Origin: Adhaeribacter swui
Lineage (GTDB): Bacteria > Bacteroidota > Bacteroidia > Cytophagales > Hymenobacteraceae
Assembly: GCF_014217805.1 (NCBI RefSeq)
Contig: NZ_CP055156.1
Coordinates: 4,966,585 to 5,030,584, forward strand
Direction: 5' to 3'
DNA: 64,000 nt
Part shown: piece by piece, positions 35,655 through 44,637 of the stretch
How the letters are laid out: the number at the start of each line of letters is the position of its first letter
How positions within the stretch are numbered: the first letter of the stretch is position 1
The notes under the pieces: generated by a model
What the model was told of the DNA's origin: nothing
Database searches by the model: none
Seen by the model: only the letters and a program-made list of their open reading frames with translations
Position numbers and translations under genes: made by a program

Positions 35655-36437
35655 GTGAAAAAAGTAAATCCTAAAAAACACCTCGGCCAGCATTTTTTAA
35701 CCGACGAAAACATTGCCGCACGGATTGTAAACCAACTGAGCCCGGCAACCACGCCCAAGCAAGTGCTGGAAATAGGCCCCGGCATGGGAGTATTAACGAA
35801 TTACCTAATACAACGGCCAGAATTTACTATCACCCTAATTGATATTGACCGGGAATCCATAGCTTATTTAAAAGAAAGTTTTCCGGAATTAACAGACCGG
35901 ATTATCGAAGCTGATTTTTTACGGATTAATCCGGCAAATTTGTTTTCGGGGGCCTATTCTATTATCGGTAACTTTCCCTATAACATCTCCAGTCAGATTT
36001 TTTTTAAAATTTTAGAAAACAGGCAGCAGGTAATAGAAGTGGTTTGTATGCTGCAAAAAGAAGTAGCCGAACGCATTGCGGCGGGCCCCGGGTCTAAAGT
36101 TTACGGCATTTTAAGTGTGTTGCTGCAAGCCTTTTATACAATTGAATATAAATTTACTGTGGGTAGAGAAGTGTTTGATCCGCCCCCGCAGGTTTTATCC
36201 GGTGTAATAACGTTGGTGCGCAACCAGGTCGAAAATTTGCCTTGCAGCGAGAAAAAGTTTTTTGAAGTAGTAAAGCAAAGTTTTGGTACCCGCCGGAAAA
36301 CCTTACGCAATTGTTTACGCCCCTACAACTTACCCGAAGAAATAACCAAACAACCTATTTTTGATAAACGGGCGGAACAATTATCGGTAGCTGATTTTAT
36401 TTATTTAACGCAAATGGTAGAAGCTCACGCCTCTTAG
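35655..36437 (+). CDS. rsmA: 16S rRNA (adenine1518/1519-N6)-dimethyltransferase
   Basis: KsgA: dimethylates two adenines in helix 45 of 16S rRNA late in 30S assembly. 260 aa, GTG start. KKHLGQHFLTDENIAARIV, SAM-binding EIGPGMGVLTNYLI, DIDRESIAYL, and the catalytic NFPYNISSQI (N-x-P-Y) are present. The C-terminal helical domain contains KQSFGTRRKTLRNCL. Only 14 nt separate it from mgtE, so they probably share a transcript. Confidence 0.97.
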   Translation: MKKVNPKKHLGQHFLTDENIAARIVNQLSPATTPKQVLEIGPGMGVLTNYLIQRPEFTITLIDIDRESIAYLKESFPELTDRIIEADFLRINPANLFSGAYSIIGNFPYNISSQIFFKILENRQQVIEVVCMLQKEVAERIAAGPGSKVYGILSVLLQAFYTIEYKFTVGREVFDPPPQVLSGVITLVRNQVENLPCSEKKFFEVVKQSFGTRRKTLRNCLRPYNLPEEITKQPIFDKRAEQLSVADFIYLTQMVEAHAS

Positions 36438-36451
36438 TAGTATAATAGTGT

Positions 36452-37801
36452 ATGCCGCTGGAAATAACCAAAGCCTTTGTAGAAGAAATTGAAGCTGCCA
36501 TCGAGCAAGACAATGCCGCCCTGGTTTTAGCCAGCCTGGAAGACATGTATCCGGCCGATATTACTACGGTACTGTATGAGTTAGATGCCCAACAATCTAA
36601 GTATGTGCTGGATTTGCTGGACCCGGAAGTTGGCTCCGAAATTTTAAGCAGTTTAGATGCGGAAATCCGGAATGATTTTTTAAAAAATTTCACTAGCGAA
36701 GAAATTGCCCGGTACGTAAACCTGATGGAATCGGATGATGCGGTGGACGTATTGAACGAGCAAAAGGTGCAGGTGCGGGAAGAAGTAATTTCGCTGCTCG
36801 ACAACGAAGAAAAAGCCGCCGACATTATTGACCTGCTGCATTACGAAGAAGACAGCGCCGGGGGCTTAATGGCCAAAGAGTTAATTAAAGTAAACATTAA
36901 CTGGCAAGTAGGGCAGTGCATCGACGAAATACGGCGGCAAGCCGAAACCGTAGAAAAAGTATATGGCGTGTACGTAGTTGATGATAAAGACAAGCTCCTG
37001 GGCCGTTTAGGGCTTAAAACCTTAATTTTGGCTACGGATGATACGCCCATAACTCAATTATACGATCCGGATGTAATTAGCATTGAATCGTACAAAAAAG
37101 ATACGGACGTTGTGGAGATTATGCAGCGGTATGATCTGGATTCTATTCCGGTGGTGGATGCTAAAAATAAATTGCTGGGCCGCATAACCATCGACGATGT
37201 GCTGGATGTAATACAGGAGCAAGCCGAAACCACCCGGCAATTAATGACTGGTATTACCGAAAACATTGAAGAAGACGATAGCATTTTTCGCTTATCCCGG
37301 GCCCGTTTACCGTGGCTGCTCATTGCCATGATTGGCGGTTTAATGGGAGCCCGGTTAATTAAAGTTTTCGAAGCCGAAATATCGCTGTTGCCTGCTATGG
37401 CCATGTTTACGCCACTCATCACGGCCACAGGCGGCAACGTGGGTATTCAATCGTCCTCCTTAATTATTCAAACGTTGGCAAACAACTCCCTTATTCTGGA
37501 TAATTTTACGCAACGTATTTTAAAGGTAATTTTGGTTGCTTTAATTAATGCCCTGGTAATTTCGGGTTTAGTTTTAAGCTTTAATGTAATACTAGATGAA
37601 AACCTGCAACTGGCCGTAGTTGTATCGGTGGCTTTATTTAGCGTAGTGGTACTATCGTCGGTAATGGGTACGGTTACGCCCATGTTGCTGGATAAATTTG
37701 GTATTAACCCGGCCGTAGCCGCCGGTCCGTTTATCACCACGGCTAACGACTTGCTTGGGTTAGCGGTTTATTTCTTGGTAGCCCATTTTCTTCTTTTATA
37801 A
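36452..37801 (+). CDS. mgtE: Magnesium transporter MgtE
   Basis: Mg2+ channel/transporter gated by cytosolic Mg2+. 449 aa: MgtE N domain of short helical repeats (residues 10-125; DMYPADITTVLYELD), two CBS domains (about 130-255, including MQRYDLDSIPVVDAKNKLLGRITIDDVLDVI), a connecting helix, and five membrane helices (285-449) with GGNVGIQSSSLIIQ and GPFITTANDLLGLAVYF around the ion path. Acidic residues for Mg2+ sensing are plentiful in the N and CBS domains. Confidence 0.95.
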   Translation: MPLEITKAFVEEIEAAIEQDNAALVLASLEDMYPADITTVLYELDAQQSKYVLDLLDPEVGSEILSSLDAEIRNDFLKNFTSEEIARYVNLMESDDAVDVLNEQKVQVREEVISLLDNEEKAADIIDLLHYEEDSAGGLMAKELIKVNINWQVGQCIDEIRRQAETVEKVYGVYVVDDKDKLLGRLGLKTLILATDDTPITQLYDPDVISIESYKKDTDVVEIMQRYDLDSIPVVDAKNKLLGRITIDDVLDVIQEQAETTRQLMTGITENIEEDDSIFRLSRARLPWLLIAMIGGLMGARLIKVFEAEISLLPAMAMFTPLITATGGNVGIQSSSLIIQTLANNSLILDNFTQRILKVILVALINALVISGLVLSFNVILDENLQLAVVVSVALFSVVVLSSVMGTVTPMLLDKFGINPAVAAGPFITTANDLLGLAVYFLVAHFLLL

Positions 37802-37868
37802 TATCGCTTTTTTAAAAAATTAGCTCTGGAAAGACTTTACTAGCTGTAGAAAATTTAAAAATTTAACA

Positions 37869-38840
37869 ATGTCGTCAGAAAACTTAACCTGTCTGATTGT
37901 CGATCAAATGCATTTAACCATTATTCCGATGCTGGAAGAAATTGGGTTTACGGTAAACTACCAGCCCGATATTAAAGCAGCCGAGATAAAAGATTTGCTG
38001 GCAGAATACGATGGATTAATTGTGCGGAGTAAATTAAAAATTACCGAAGATTTACTTACCGGAAGCAACCGTTTGCGCTTTATTGCCCGGGCCGGCGCCG
38101 GCGTCGACAACGTAGACGAAGCTGCCTTGCAAAAACACAACATAAAACTGCTAAACGCCCCCGAAGGTAACCGGGATGCCGTGGGAGAGCATACAGTAGG
38201 TTTGTTACTGGCGCTTTTCCGGCACATTGTTACCGCCGATGCCGAAGTACGCCGTTACGAGTGGCACCGCGAAGCTAACCGGGGCGAAGAAATTATGGGT
38301 AAAACCATTGGCATTATTGGCTACGGCAACATGGGCCGTTCGTTTGCCAAACGCTTACAAGGGTTCGATTGCCAGGTGTTGGCCTATGACCTTGACCACT
38401 CTATTATACCGGACGATAATGCTTATTTGGTTTCCCTGGAGCAGATTAAAAACGAGGCCGATGTACTCAGTTTTCATATACCTTACACCGCCGCTAACCG
38501 GTATTTAGCCCACGAGACCTTTTTTAATGGTTTCCGGAAAAACATTTGGGTTTTAAATTCATCGCGAGGCGAAATACTGGAGTTAAAAGGTTTGGTTCGG
38601 GCTTTACAAGCGGGCAAAGTAAAAGGAGCTGCTTTAGATGTGCTGGAAAACGAAAAATTAAACACTTTAACCGAAGAGCAAAAGTCTTATTTTGAATATC
38701 TGATTAAAGCGCCTAACGTGGTTTTGTCGCCGCACATTGCCGGCTGGACGCACGAGTCGTACGTTAAAATTAACCAGGTACTTACCGCAAAAATCAAAGA
38801 TATTTTGCCCGAATTAAGAAAAACAAAAGAACTTGATTAA
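37869..38840 (+). CDS. D-2-hydroxyacid dehydrogenase (phosphoglycerate dehydrogenase-like)
   Basis: NAD-dependent 2-hydroxyacid dehydrogenase. 323 aa. YDGLIVRSKLKITEDLL, ARAGAGVDNVDEAAL, NRDAVGEHTVGLLLAL, Rossmann fold GKTIGIIGYGNMGRSFAKRL, catalytic Arg in VLNSSRGEIL, Glu in ALDVLENEKL, His in VLSPHIAGWTHES. It is close to SerA but lacks the regulatory ACT domain, so serine synthesis is possible but not proven. It follows mgtE by 67 nt. Confidence 0.88.
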   Translation: MSSENLTCLIVDQMHLTIIPMLEEIGFTVNYQPDIKAAEIKDLLAEYDGLIVRSKLKITEDLLTGSNRLRFIARAGAGVDNVDEAALQKHNIKLLNAPEGNRDAVGEHTVGLLLALFRHIVTADAEVRRYEWHREANRGEEIMGKTIGIIGYGNMGRSFAKRLQGFDCQVLAYDLDHSIIPDDNAYLVSLEQIKNEADVLSFHIPYTAANRYLAHETFFNGFRKNIWVLNSSRGEILELKGLVRALQAGKVKGAALDVLENEKLNTLTEEQKSYFEYLIKAPNVVLSPHIAGWTHESYVKINQVLTAKIKDILPELRKTKELD

Positions 38841-38954
38841 GCCTCAATGGGTGCCCATGATAAGCCGGAGCAAGAAGCCGAAGCGCTGGTTTGTGGATGA
38901 AAATCTTAGCCGCACCTTTGGCAGAAATATTAAAAAAAATACTAACTTGCGGGA

Positions 38955-38983
38955 AGAACGGTCAGGCATTGGCCGTTCTTTTT
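38955..38983 (+). terminator. Hairpin plus T-run upstream of greA
   Basis: AGAACGGTCA / TGGCCGTTCT stem (one G-T pair), 5-nt loop, then TTTTT. It can end the dehydrogenase transcript, but it sits only 31 nt before the greA ATG and may instead work as a greA leader attenuator. Confidence 0.65.
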
Positions 38984-39013
38984 GTTTTAATTATCTCTGA
39001 TAAAAGTAAAATT

Positions 39014-39487
39014 ATGGGATCTATATCGTATTACACCGCCGAAGGCTTGCAAAAGTTAAAAGATGAATTAGCAGAGCTGAAAACGAAGGGAAGAGCTGAA
39101 GTAGCCCGGCAACTAGCCGAAGCCCGCGATAAAGGCGATTTAAGTGAGAATGCGGAATATGACGCCGCTAAAGATGCACAAGGGCATTTAGAATTAAAAA
39201 TTTCGAAGCTCGAAGAAGTAGTGGGCAATGCCCGCTTAATTGATGATTCGAATTTGGATGTAAGCAAAGCCTTGATTTTATCTAAAGTAAAAATTAAGAA
39301 TTTGAACAATAACATGGTGATGGATTACGTGCTAGTTTCGGAAGAAGAAGCCAACCTGGCACAAGGTAAAATATCCGTTAAATCACCCATTGGCAAAGGT
39401 TTATTGGGTAAATCGGTAGGAGAGGTGGCCGAAATAACCATACCTGCCGGTAAAATCCGTTTCGAAATATTAGATATATCGCGGTAA
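39014..39487 (+). CDS. greA: Transcription elongation factor GreA
   Basis: Rescues backtracked RNA polymerase by stimulating transcript cleavage. 157 aa from the ATG at 39014. The frame runs further upstream to 38891, but that part crosses a terminator-like hairpin and lacks similarity. N-terminal coiled coil YYTAEGLQKLKDELAELK with ENAEYDAAKDAQG at the tip (acidic catalytic residues), then the FKBP-like C-terminal domain (ISVKSPIGKGLLGKSVGEVAEI). Its stop overlaps the next start (TAATG). Confidence 0.96.
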   Translation: MGSISYYTAEGLQKLKDELAELKTKGRAEVARQLAEARDKGDLSENAEYDAAKDAQGHLELKISKLEEVVGNARLIDDSNLDVSKALILSKVKIKNLNNNMVMDYVLVSEEEANLAQGKISVKSPIGKGLLGKSVGEVAEITIPAGKIRFEILDISR

Positions 39488-39885
39488 TGGCAATGGAAAG
39501 TATTTTCACGAAAATAATTAAAGGGGATATTCCGGCCTACAAAGTAGCCGAAGATGATCGCTTTTTGGCGTTTCTGGATATCAGCCCCTTGCAAAAAGGA
39601 CACACCTTGGTAGTTCCCAAACAACAAACCGATTACCTTTTTGCCTTAGAAGATACTTTGCTTGCCGATTTAAACTTGTTTGCCAAAAAAGTAGCTCTGG
39701 CAATAGAAAAAGCTACTGGTGCAACCCGGGTAGGAGTAGCCGTTATTGGGTTCGAAGTACCCCACGCGCATATCCATTTAATTCCTATTAACACCATGGA
39801 TGATATGAATTTTGCTAACCCCAAACTAAAATTACCCAAAGAAGAGTTTGAAGCTATCGCAGAAAAAATCAGGACAAATATTTAA
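39487..39885 (+). CDS. HIT family hydrolase
   Basis: Histidine-triad nucleotide-binding protein (HinT/Fhit-like), likely hydrolysing nucleotide phosphoramidates or dinucleotides. 132 aa. IFTKIIKGDIPAYKVAEDD at the start and the triad HAHIHLIP (His93, His95, His97). Translationally coupled to greA by a 1-nt overlap, an arrangement common in Bacteroidota. Confidence 0.95.
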   Translation: MAMESIFTKIIKGDIPAYKVAEDDRFLAFLDISPLQKGHTLVVPKQQTDYLFALEDTLLADLNLFAKKVALAIEKATGATRVGVAVIGFEVPHAHIHLIPINTMDDMNFANPKLKLPKEEFEAIAEKIRTNI

Positions 39886-39903
39886 CGGAAAAGCAGCCCT
39901 ATA

Positions 39904-39940
39904 AAAAAGGCTTACTACTATAAAGTGGTAAGCCTTTTTT
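39904..39940. terminator. Bidirectional terminator after the HIT gene
   Basis: AAAAAAGGCTTACTAC / GTGGTAAGCCTTTTTT, 16-bp stem with one G-T pair and 5-nt loop, ending in a T-run. It serves the HIT gene and possibly ruvC from the other side. Confidence 0.82.
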
Positions 39941-39960
39941 AATTCCGGTAAGAGCGTGAT

Positions 39961-40009
39961 GTATTAAGTATTAGGTAGTAAGTATTAGGTGGTAAGTAGT
40001 AAGTAAAAG
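39961..40009 (+). repeat. 7-bp tandem array, left arm (HIT/ruvC spacer)
   Basis: Seven exact-register 7-bp units: GTATTAA, GTATTAG, GTAGTAA, GTATTAG, GTGGTAA, GTAGTAA, GTAAAAG. A related array in opposite orientation lies at 40089-40144. The 79-bp region between them has no gene. Confidence 0.7.
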
Positions 40010-40088
40010 AGCAGGTTTGATGCATCAATATTACTTTCTGAATTACTGCCATTTTATTAACTAAGAAAGGCTTTTTGTTAGAACTAAA

Positions 40089-40144
40089 GTCTAGTGTCTA
40101 ACATCTAGTGTCTAGAGTCTAATGTCTTCTCCCTAATATCTTTT
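40089..40144 (-). repeat. 7-bp tandem array, right arm (HIT/ruvC spacer)
   Basis: Plus-strand units: GTCTAGT, GTCTAAC, ATCTAGT, GTCTAGA, GTCTAAT, GTCTTCT, CCCTAAT, ATCTTTT. Read on the minus strand it contains ATATTAGGGAGAAGACATTAG, which resembles the left arm, so the two arms form a diverged inverted pair. Confidence 0.65.
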
Positions 40145-40197
40145 TACTCTTTTACCGCTAAAAACAGAAATGCCAAAAATAAAATTTTTAAAAAATT

Positions 40198-40770
40198 TTA
40201 TTTTACCCGACCCGGATTATCGGTGATAAAGCTTTTCCAGGATTTAGTACCTGCCTGGGTGTTTATGCCTTTCTGGTAGTGGTGGCACATGGCAACTGCT
40301 AAGGCATCGGTGGCGTCAAACAATTTAGGCGTATCGGTGGGTAATTTTAAAATTTGACCCAGCATGGTAGCCACTTGTTCTTTAGAAGCATTACCGTTGC
40401 CCGTAATCGATTGTTTGATGCGTTTCGGGGCATATTCAACGTAAGGTATGTCGCGCGATAAAGCGGCTGCAATGGCTACACCTTGCGCCCGACCGAGTTT
40501 TAACATACTTTGTACGTTGGTAGAGTAAAATTGCGCTTCAATGGCCATTTCGTCGGGCAGGTATTTTTCAATCAGTAAAAGCGTATTATCAAAAATGCGT
40601 TTTAATTTAACCGCATGGTTAGGCGCTTTTTTAAAAGAAAGGGCGTCGTATTCTAAAACTTTAACTTTAGAGCCACTTACCTCAATAATGCTGTACCCCA
40701 TTACATTGGTACCCGGGTCAACGCCCAGAATTAATTTGCTGGTAAGTAGAGTAGGAGTGTTGCGTAACAT
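40198..40770 (-). CDS. ruvC: Crossover junction endodeoxyribonuclease RuvC
   Basis: Resolves Holliday junctions with RuvAB. 190 aa. RNase H-like fold with catalytic acids: Asp18 in LILGVDPGTNVMGYSI, Glu in DEMAIEAQFYSTN, and two Asp in LFDATDALAVAMCHHY. The C terminus is extended by a basic tail (KSWKSFITDNPGRVK). Two minus-strand boxes, TATGTTTG (40792-40785) and TAAATTTG (40784-40777), lie just upstream; the first would give a leader of about 8 nt. ruvA and ruvB are not in this window. Confidence 0.95.
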   Translation of the reverse strand: MLRNTPTLLTSKLILGVDPGTNVMGYSIIEVSGSKVKVLEYDALSFKKAPNHAVKLKRIFDNTLLLIEKYLPDEMAIEAQFYSTNVQSMLKLGRAQGVAIAAALSRDIPYVEYAPKRIKQSITGNGNASKEQVATMLGQILKLPTDTPKLFDATDALAVAMCHHYQKGINTQAGTKSWKSFITDNPGRVK

Positions 40771-40880
40771 GAATCACAAATTTACAAACATAATCCGAAT
40801 GTATACCGGGGTTTGTAAAACCTCCTAACAGTTATTAACCCAAAATAATTACCTTTAGGCAAGTCAAAAATTTAAATAAA

Positions 40881-41480
40881 ATGGTAATGGTACAAGACCA
40901 GGAGCGATTTAATGCGGCTATTGCGCGGTTCGATGCTTTAAACAGCGAAGACCCGCACACCGAAGAATATAAAGGAAAAATGTATCCGAAAGAACTGGTA
41001 TACGCCATGCGCATGACCGAATGGCTTTTTAAAGTAGAGCCCCAACCTTCTGAGCCATTGCAATTGGCGGTGCGTAGCCAACACCTGCGTCGCTGGACTA
41101 TTCCACGCAGTAATTATCCCATGGATTTAGCCGGTTACAACAAATGGCGCAACAGCCTTCGCAAGTTTCACGCTGATTTAGCGGGGGAAGTATTGCAGGA
41201 AACAGGCTACGATGTAAACACGATTGAACGCGTACAGTTTTTAATTTTAAAAAGACAATTAAAAATAGACGAAGAGGTGCAATTGCTGGAAGATGTGATT
41301 TGCCTGGTATTTTTAGAAAACTATTTTCTAGATTTTGCCCAACAGCACAACGAAGATAAAGTAGTGGATGTTATTCAGAAAACCTGGCGTAAAATGACCC
41401 CGCGAGGCCAAGAAATGGCATTAAACCTGAACATGCCACCAGAAACGCAAAGGTTAGTTGGGAAAGCATTGGCCTTATAA
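40881..41480 (+). CDS. DUF4202 family protein
   Basis: 199 aa (a second ATG lies two codons in). Features of DUF4202: RFNAAIARFDALNSEDPHTE, MYPKELVYAMRMTEWL, RSQHLRRWTIPRSNYPMDLAGYNKWR, FHADLAGEVLQETGYD, QLLEDVICLVFLENYFLDFA and KTWRKMTPRGQEMAL. The spread His and Asp residues and the all-helical pattern suggest an HD-like metal-dependent phosphohydrolase, but this is an inference; the family has no established function. Monocistronic. Confidence 0.88.
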   Translation: MVMVQDQERFNAAIARFDALNSEDPHTEEYKGKMYPKELVYAMRMTEWLFKVEPQPSEPLQLAVRSQHLRRWTIPRSNYPMDLAGYNKWRNSLRKFHADLAGEVLQETGYDVNTIERVQFLILKRQLKIDEEVQLLEDVICLVFLENYFLDFAQQHNEDKVVDVIQKTWRKMTPRGQEMALNLNMPPETQRLVGKALAL

Positions 41481-42360
41481 AGCGATACTTTTATTTAATC
41501 TCCCGGTTTTTACTACTTAAGATCAAGTTAACTACAGCATAAACTTTTAATTTAAACTACTAAGCATAACCACATTTTAGTTAATTACTTACTTTAAAAA
41601 TTAAAAAATTTTCCGACATAAACTAATCACAGCGAGTTTATAAGGATCGTCTGCTGTTCAGTGATTTAGCTTTTTACCTGATTTTTGTGTTGAAAAGGCA
41701 GCTATTATCAATCAGCAGAAATACTTTTATGCCAAGTAGCGTAATGGAATATACCAATCATTTTGCCGCAGTAATTTTAAAATTTAAAAAAGCCGGTATC
41801 AAAGGCAACCCATCTAAAAAAAACAACGTCTTACATCTTAGAATAATACCAGTAAGAATATAATATGTAAGCACCCTAGCCAGTAATCATAGTCTTTTTA
41901 AGACAACCTTTTTTTAAATCTAATAGATAGTTTTGAAAATAAATTATCATCTAAATAATTTCATGCTGTTGTACTTAAGTTGAGTAAAATTTTTTTAATA
42001 TATAATTTAAGAAATTTTTCAATTCAATGTTTGCATAATTCAATTGTTATACGTAAAATTCATAAATTCTTTAAGATTTAATTTAATAATTTCACTAAAT
42101 ATTGTAAATACCTTATAACTAACATATTACAAAACATACATCTGCATACTTTCAAGATCACTTCACTTGTTCTTAGGATTTATTTCTCTTAACAATTATC
42201 CGATTATAGTTTCTTGAAAGTTTTAATAAAGATATTGGTTAAGGCTATCTACTTAGCTTTCTGCATAATCTATGAAACACTCCACCACTGCCGATTTCTA
42301 GTTTCTCGAAATGGCAATCCCGTGATAATACAAACTACTAACCTGTTATAATTATACTAC
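41481..42360. other. 880-bp AT-rich non-coding region upstream of T9SS gene
   Basis: No open frame with coding character on either strand, no tRNA fold, no terminator hairpin of note. It holds several AT palindromes (41597-41613, 41777-41791) and one TAGTTTTG box (41928-41935) without a proper -33. Such a long upstream region may contain regulation for the surface-protein gene that follows, or a small RNA that cannot be recognised by eye. Confidence 0.5.
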
Positions 42361-44583
42361 ATGAAAAAGAATTATACTTTAATTTCACTAATCAAATCAA
42401 AACTAATTACCTCTCTGGTAATTGGGGCGGCGGTGCTTACGGAACTGCTAAGCAGTAATGCGGCGCAGGCACAAACCATTGCGGTTCAAAATCCCGATAA
42501 CTTTCCAGCGAACGATGAGCTGGTTTTTTCCCGGATTCAGTACCCCTGGCGCCGAACCAACACAGATGGCACCTATACACCTTACAACGAAAACCACGAT
42601 AAAATAAAGTTACGCATCAGCAACAAAGGAACGAGCAGCCTTACTGTTAGTAAATTAACTTTATCGAATACCGCTGCCTGGAAAGTAACACCGCCTAAAG
42701 CATTGCCTATCTCTATCGCAGCCGGTAGTTATATTGATGTAACGGTACAATTTGTTGCTGTAAGCCTCGACAAACGGGTAAAAGTAGTTCATCATACTCT
42801 TACCATCGCCTCCAACGATAAAGTAACACCGTCGAAAGTGGTGCAGCTACACGGTTTATACCAAAGAGCGGGTGAAGGTAACCGCGAACCTTATGCCCAA
42901 GAAATTATTAATGCTTTTAACTTTAAATCGGTAGTTGGTTTTGGTCACAATGATGGTACCAATGATGGAACGGCCGTGGTTCCGAATTCGGACGAAATTA
43001 TATCTGCTACTTTTTCCCGGGCAGATGCAAGCAAGCCAGTAACCGTACTGCAAATAGCTGCTTATCATGGCTGCTGCGCTTCTATCGAGTCTTTTAAATG
43101 GTATCCTAAAGGATCTAATAGTACTACTACTTTGTTTACCCATAACCCTTTGGATGGCCAATCTTTGTTGCCCAGAAAAAGATATTCCACTACGGAGTTA
43201 GCCAAAGGTTCTTTTAGTCCATCGGGCTCTTTTGGGTTTAAAGTAGGAACGGCAAACTCCGACCGTTCTAAAAACTTTGAAAGCCGAATTGGGCTCCGGA
43301 TTTGGAAAGTAAAAAACTCGAGCGGTGTTATTGTACCTAATACCTACATTATAGCCAACGATTATCTGGGTACCGAAGCTACCAATTACGACTACCAGGA
43401 TAATTTATATTACGTAACCAATATAAAACCCGATGCCGGACTAAATGCTTCGGAGTTAGCGGCTACACCTTCTTCTTTAGATTTTGGGGGAGTAAATAAT
43501 GGTGGCAGCAAAACTCTATCGGTTAGTTTAAAAAATCAGGCAAAATCTGGGGGTACCAGCATTAAAATCTCCAGTGTAGCGCTTACCGGCCCTAACAAAG
43601 GGGAATTTACTATTGGATCGTTATCTACTACGCTTGCAGCCCAAGGCAGCACCAGCTTTAAAGTTAATTTTAAACCTTCTAGCCAAGGTATTAAAAATGC
43701 GGCTTTGCTGGTGTATCACAATGGTGCTGGCTCTCCGTTCCGGGTGCCGCTTTACGGCATTGGCAACGTATCAGGCACTGCCATTAACGTGGTAAAACGC
43801 GTGAAAGGGGCGGCCGATGCCAACGTAACTATTGCGGGTAAAGTTTGGGAAGCAGATAAAAATTACCGGAAAGGCTCTATTAAATTAGATAGTCAGGTTC
43901 AGCCAGGCCCAATTGCCGCTACGGATCAGGATGTTTTATATCAAACGTATTTATCTGCCGCCACCAACTTGGCCGAAACCCGCGAAGAAATTCCGCTAGC
44001 GAAGGGCTCTTATTACGTACGCTTACATTTTGCCGAAAATTATTTTTCTGCAGATGGAGCCCGGGTATTTAACATTGCCATTGAAGGACAAACCCGGTTA
44101 TCTAATTTCGATATTCATAAAGAAGTTGGTTACCGGTCGGCTTTAGTAAAAGATTTTGCCGTAAACGTGAGCGATGGCTACTTAAGTTTAAAATTTAATC
44201 CTACTGCCAATCGGGTAGCTCTATGCGGCGTAGAAATCTTTAGAGCACAATCAGCGTCGTCCACCAGTTCTTCGGTAACCATTGAAGGAAACCCGATGCA
44301 GGAAATTCAGGAAAATACTAGTCTGCAACTTATCGTATATCCAAACCCTACCAGCGGCGACAAAGTATCGGTAGAAGCTACTAACTTAAATCCGCAGGAA
44401 GAAATTACCTTTACTTTATTTAGCCAAACCGGCCAAACAGTAGAGGTTAAATCGGCTGTTGCAGATGATCGTGGTACGGCTTCTACCCAGTTAGCAACCT
44501 TTAAACCCTTAAATAAAGGTTTGTATATTTTACAAGGCAGAGCTAATTCTGGCCAAACGCAAACAAAGTTAATTGTAGAGTAG
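42361..44583 (+). CDS. T9SS type A sorting-domain protein with choice-of-anchor D and malectin domains
   Basis: 740-aa secreted or surface protein. Signal peptide (LITSLVIGAAVLTELLSSNAAQAQ). Two ASPM-SPD-2-Hydin/choice-of-anchor-D-like beta modules: about residues 75-175 (KIKLRISNKGTSSLTVSKL, VQLHGLY) and 365-465 (SSLDFGGVNNGGSKTLSVSL, LYGIGNVSG). A malectin-type carbohydrate-binding domain around 475-630 (YYVRLHFAENYFSADGARVF, LSNFDIHKEVGY, LKFNPTANRVALCGVEIF). Type A sorting domain at the C terminus (LQLIVYPNPTSGDKVSVEA, PLNKGLYILQGRANSGQTQTKLIV). Likely a sugar-binding, cell-surface protein. The 175-360 region is unassigned. It is transcribed alone, ending at a strong palindrome. Confidence 0.85.
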   Translation: MKKNYTLISLIKSKLITSLVIGAAVLTELLSSNAAQAQTIAVQNPDNFPANDELVFSRIQYPWRRTNTDGTYTPYNENHDKIKLRISNKGTSSLTVSKLTLSNTAAWKVTPPKALPISIAAGSYIDVTVQFVAVSLDKRVKVVHHTLTIASNDKVTPSKVVQLHGLYQRAGEGNREPYAQEIINAFNFKSVVGFGHNDGTNDGTAVVPNSDEIISATFSRADASKPVTVLQIAAYHGCCASIESFKWYPKGSNSTTTLFTHNPLDGQSLLPRKRYSTTELAKGSFSPSGSFGFKVGTANSDRSKNFESRIGLRIWKVKNSSGVIVPNTYIIANDYLGTEATNYDYQDNLYYVTNIKPDAGLNASELAATPSSLDFGGVNNGGSKTLSVSLKNQAKSGGTSIKISSVALTGPNKGEFTIGSLSTTLAAQGSTSFKVNFKPSSQGIKNAALLVYHNGAGSPFRVPLYGIGNVSGTAINVVKRVKGAADANVTIAGKVWEADKNYRKGSIKLDSQVQPGPIAATDQDVLYQTYLSAATNLAETREEIPLAKGSYYVRLHFAENYFSADGARVFNIAIEGQTRLSNFDIHKEVGYRSALVKDFAVNVSDGYLSLKFNPTANRVALCGVEIFRAQSASSTSSSVTIEGNPMQEIQENTSLQLIVYPNPTSGDKVSVEATNLNPQEEITFTLFSQTGQTVEVKSAVADDRGTASTQLATFKPLNKGLYILQGRANSGQTQTKLIVE

Positions 44584-44605
44584 AATTTAGAACTTAACAT
44601 TCAGC

Positions 44606-44637
44606 AAAAAGGAGTTACTCTAGAGTAACTCCTTTTT
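44606..44637. terminator. Perfect loopless palindrome terminator
   Basis: AAAAAGGAGTTACTCT followed directly by its exact reverse complement, flanked by A-run and T-run, 22 nt after the T9SS gene. Folded, it would leave a 4-nt loop and a 14-bp stem. Confidence 0.82.

Noticed and set aside
38891-39013. N-terminal extension of GreA by 41 residues
   Set aside because: The extension has no similarity to GreA and crosses a terminator-like hairpin; the ATG at 39014 gives the normal length.
39961-40144. Possible CRISPR array
   Set aside because: Units are 7 bp, contiguous and degenerate, with no spacers of constant size and no cas genes; a tandem-repeat element instead.
41481-42360. tRNA or structured RNA in the 880-bp gap
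   Set aside because: No T-loop-like GTTCRANNC segment or long stem could be found by eye.
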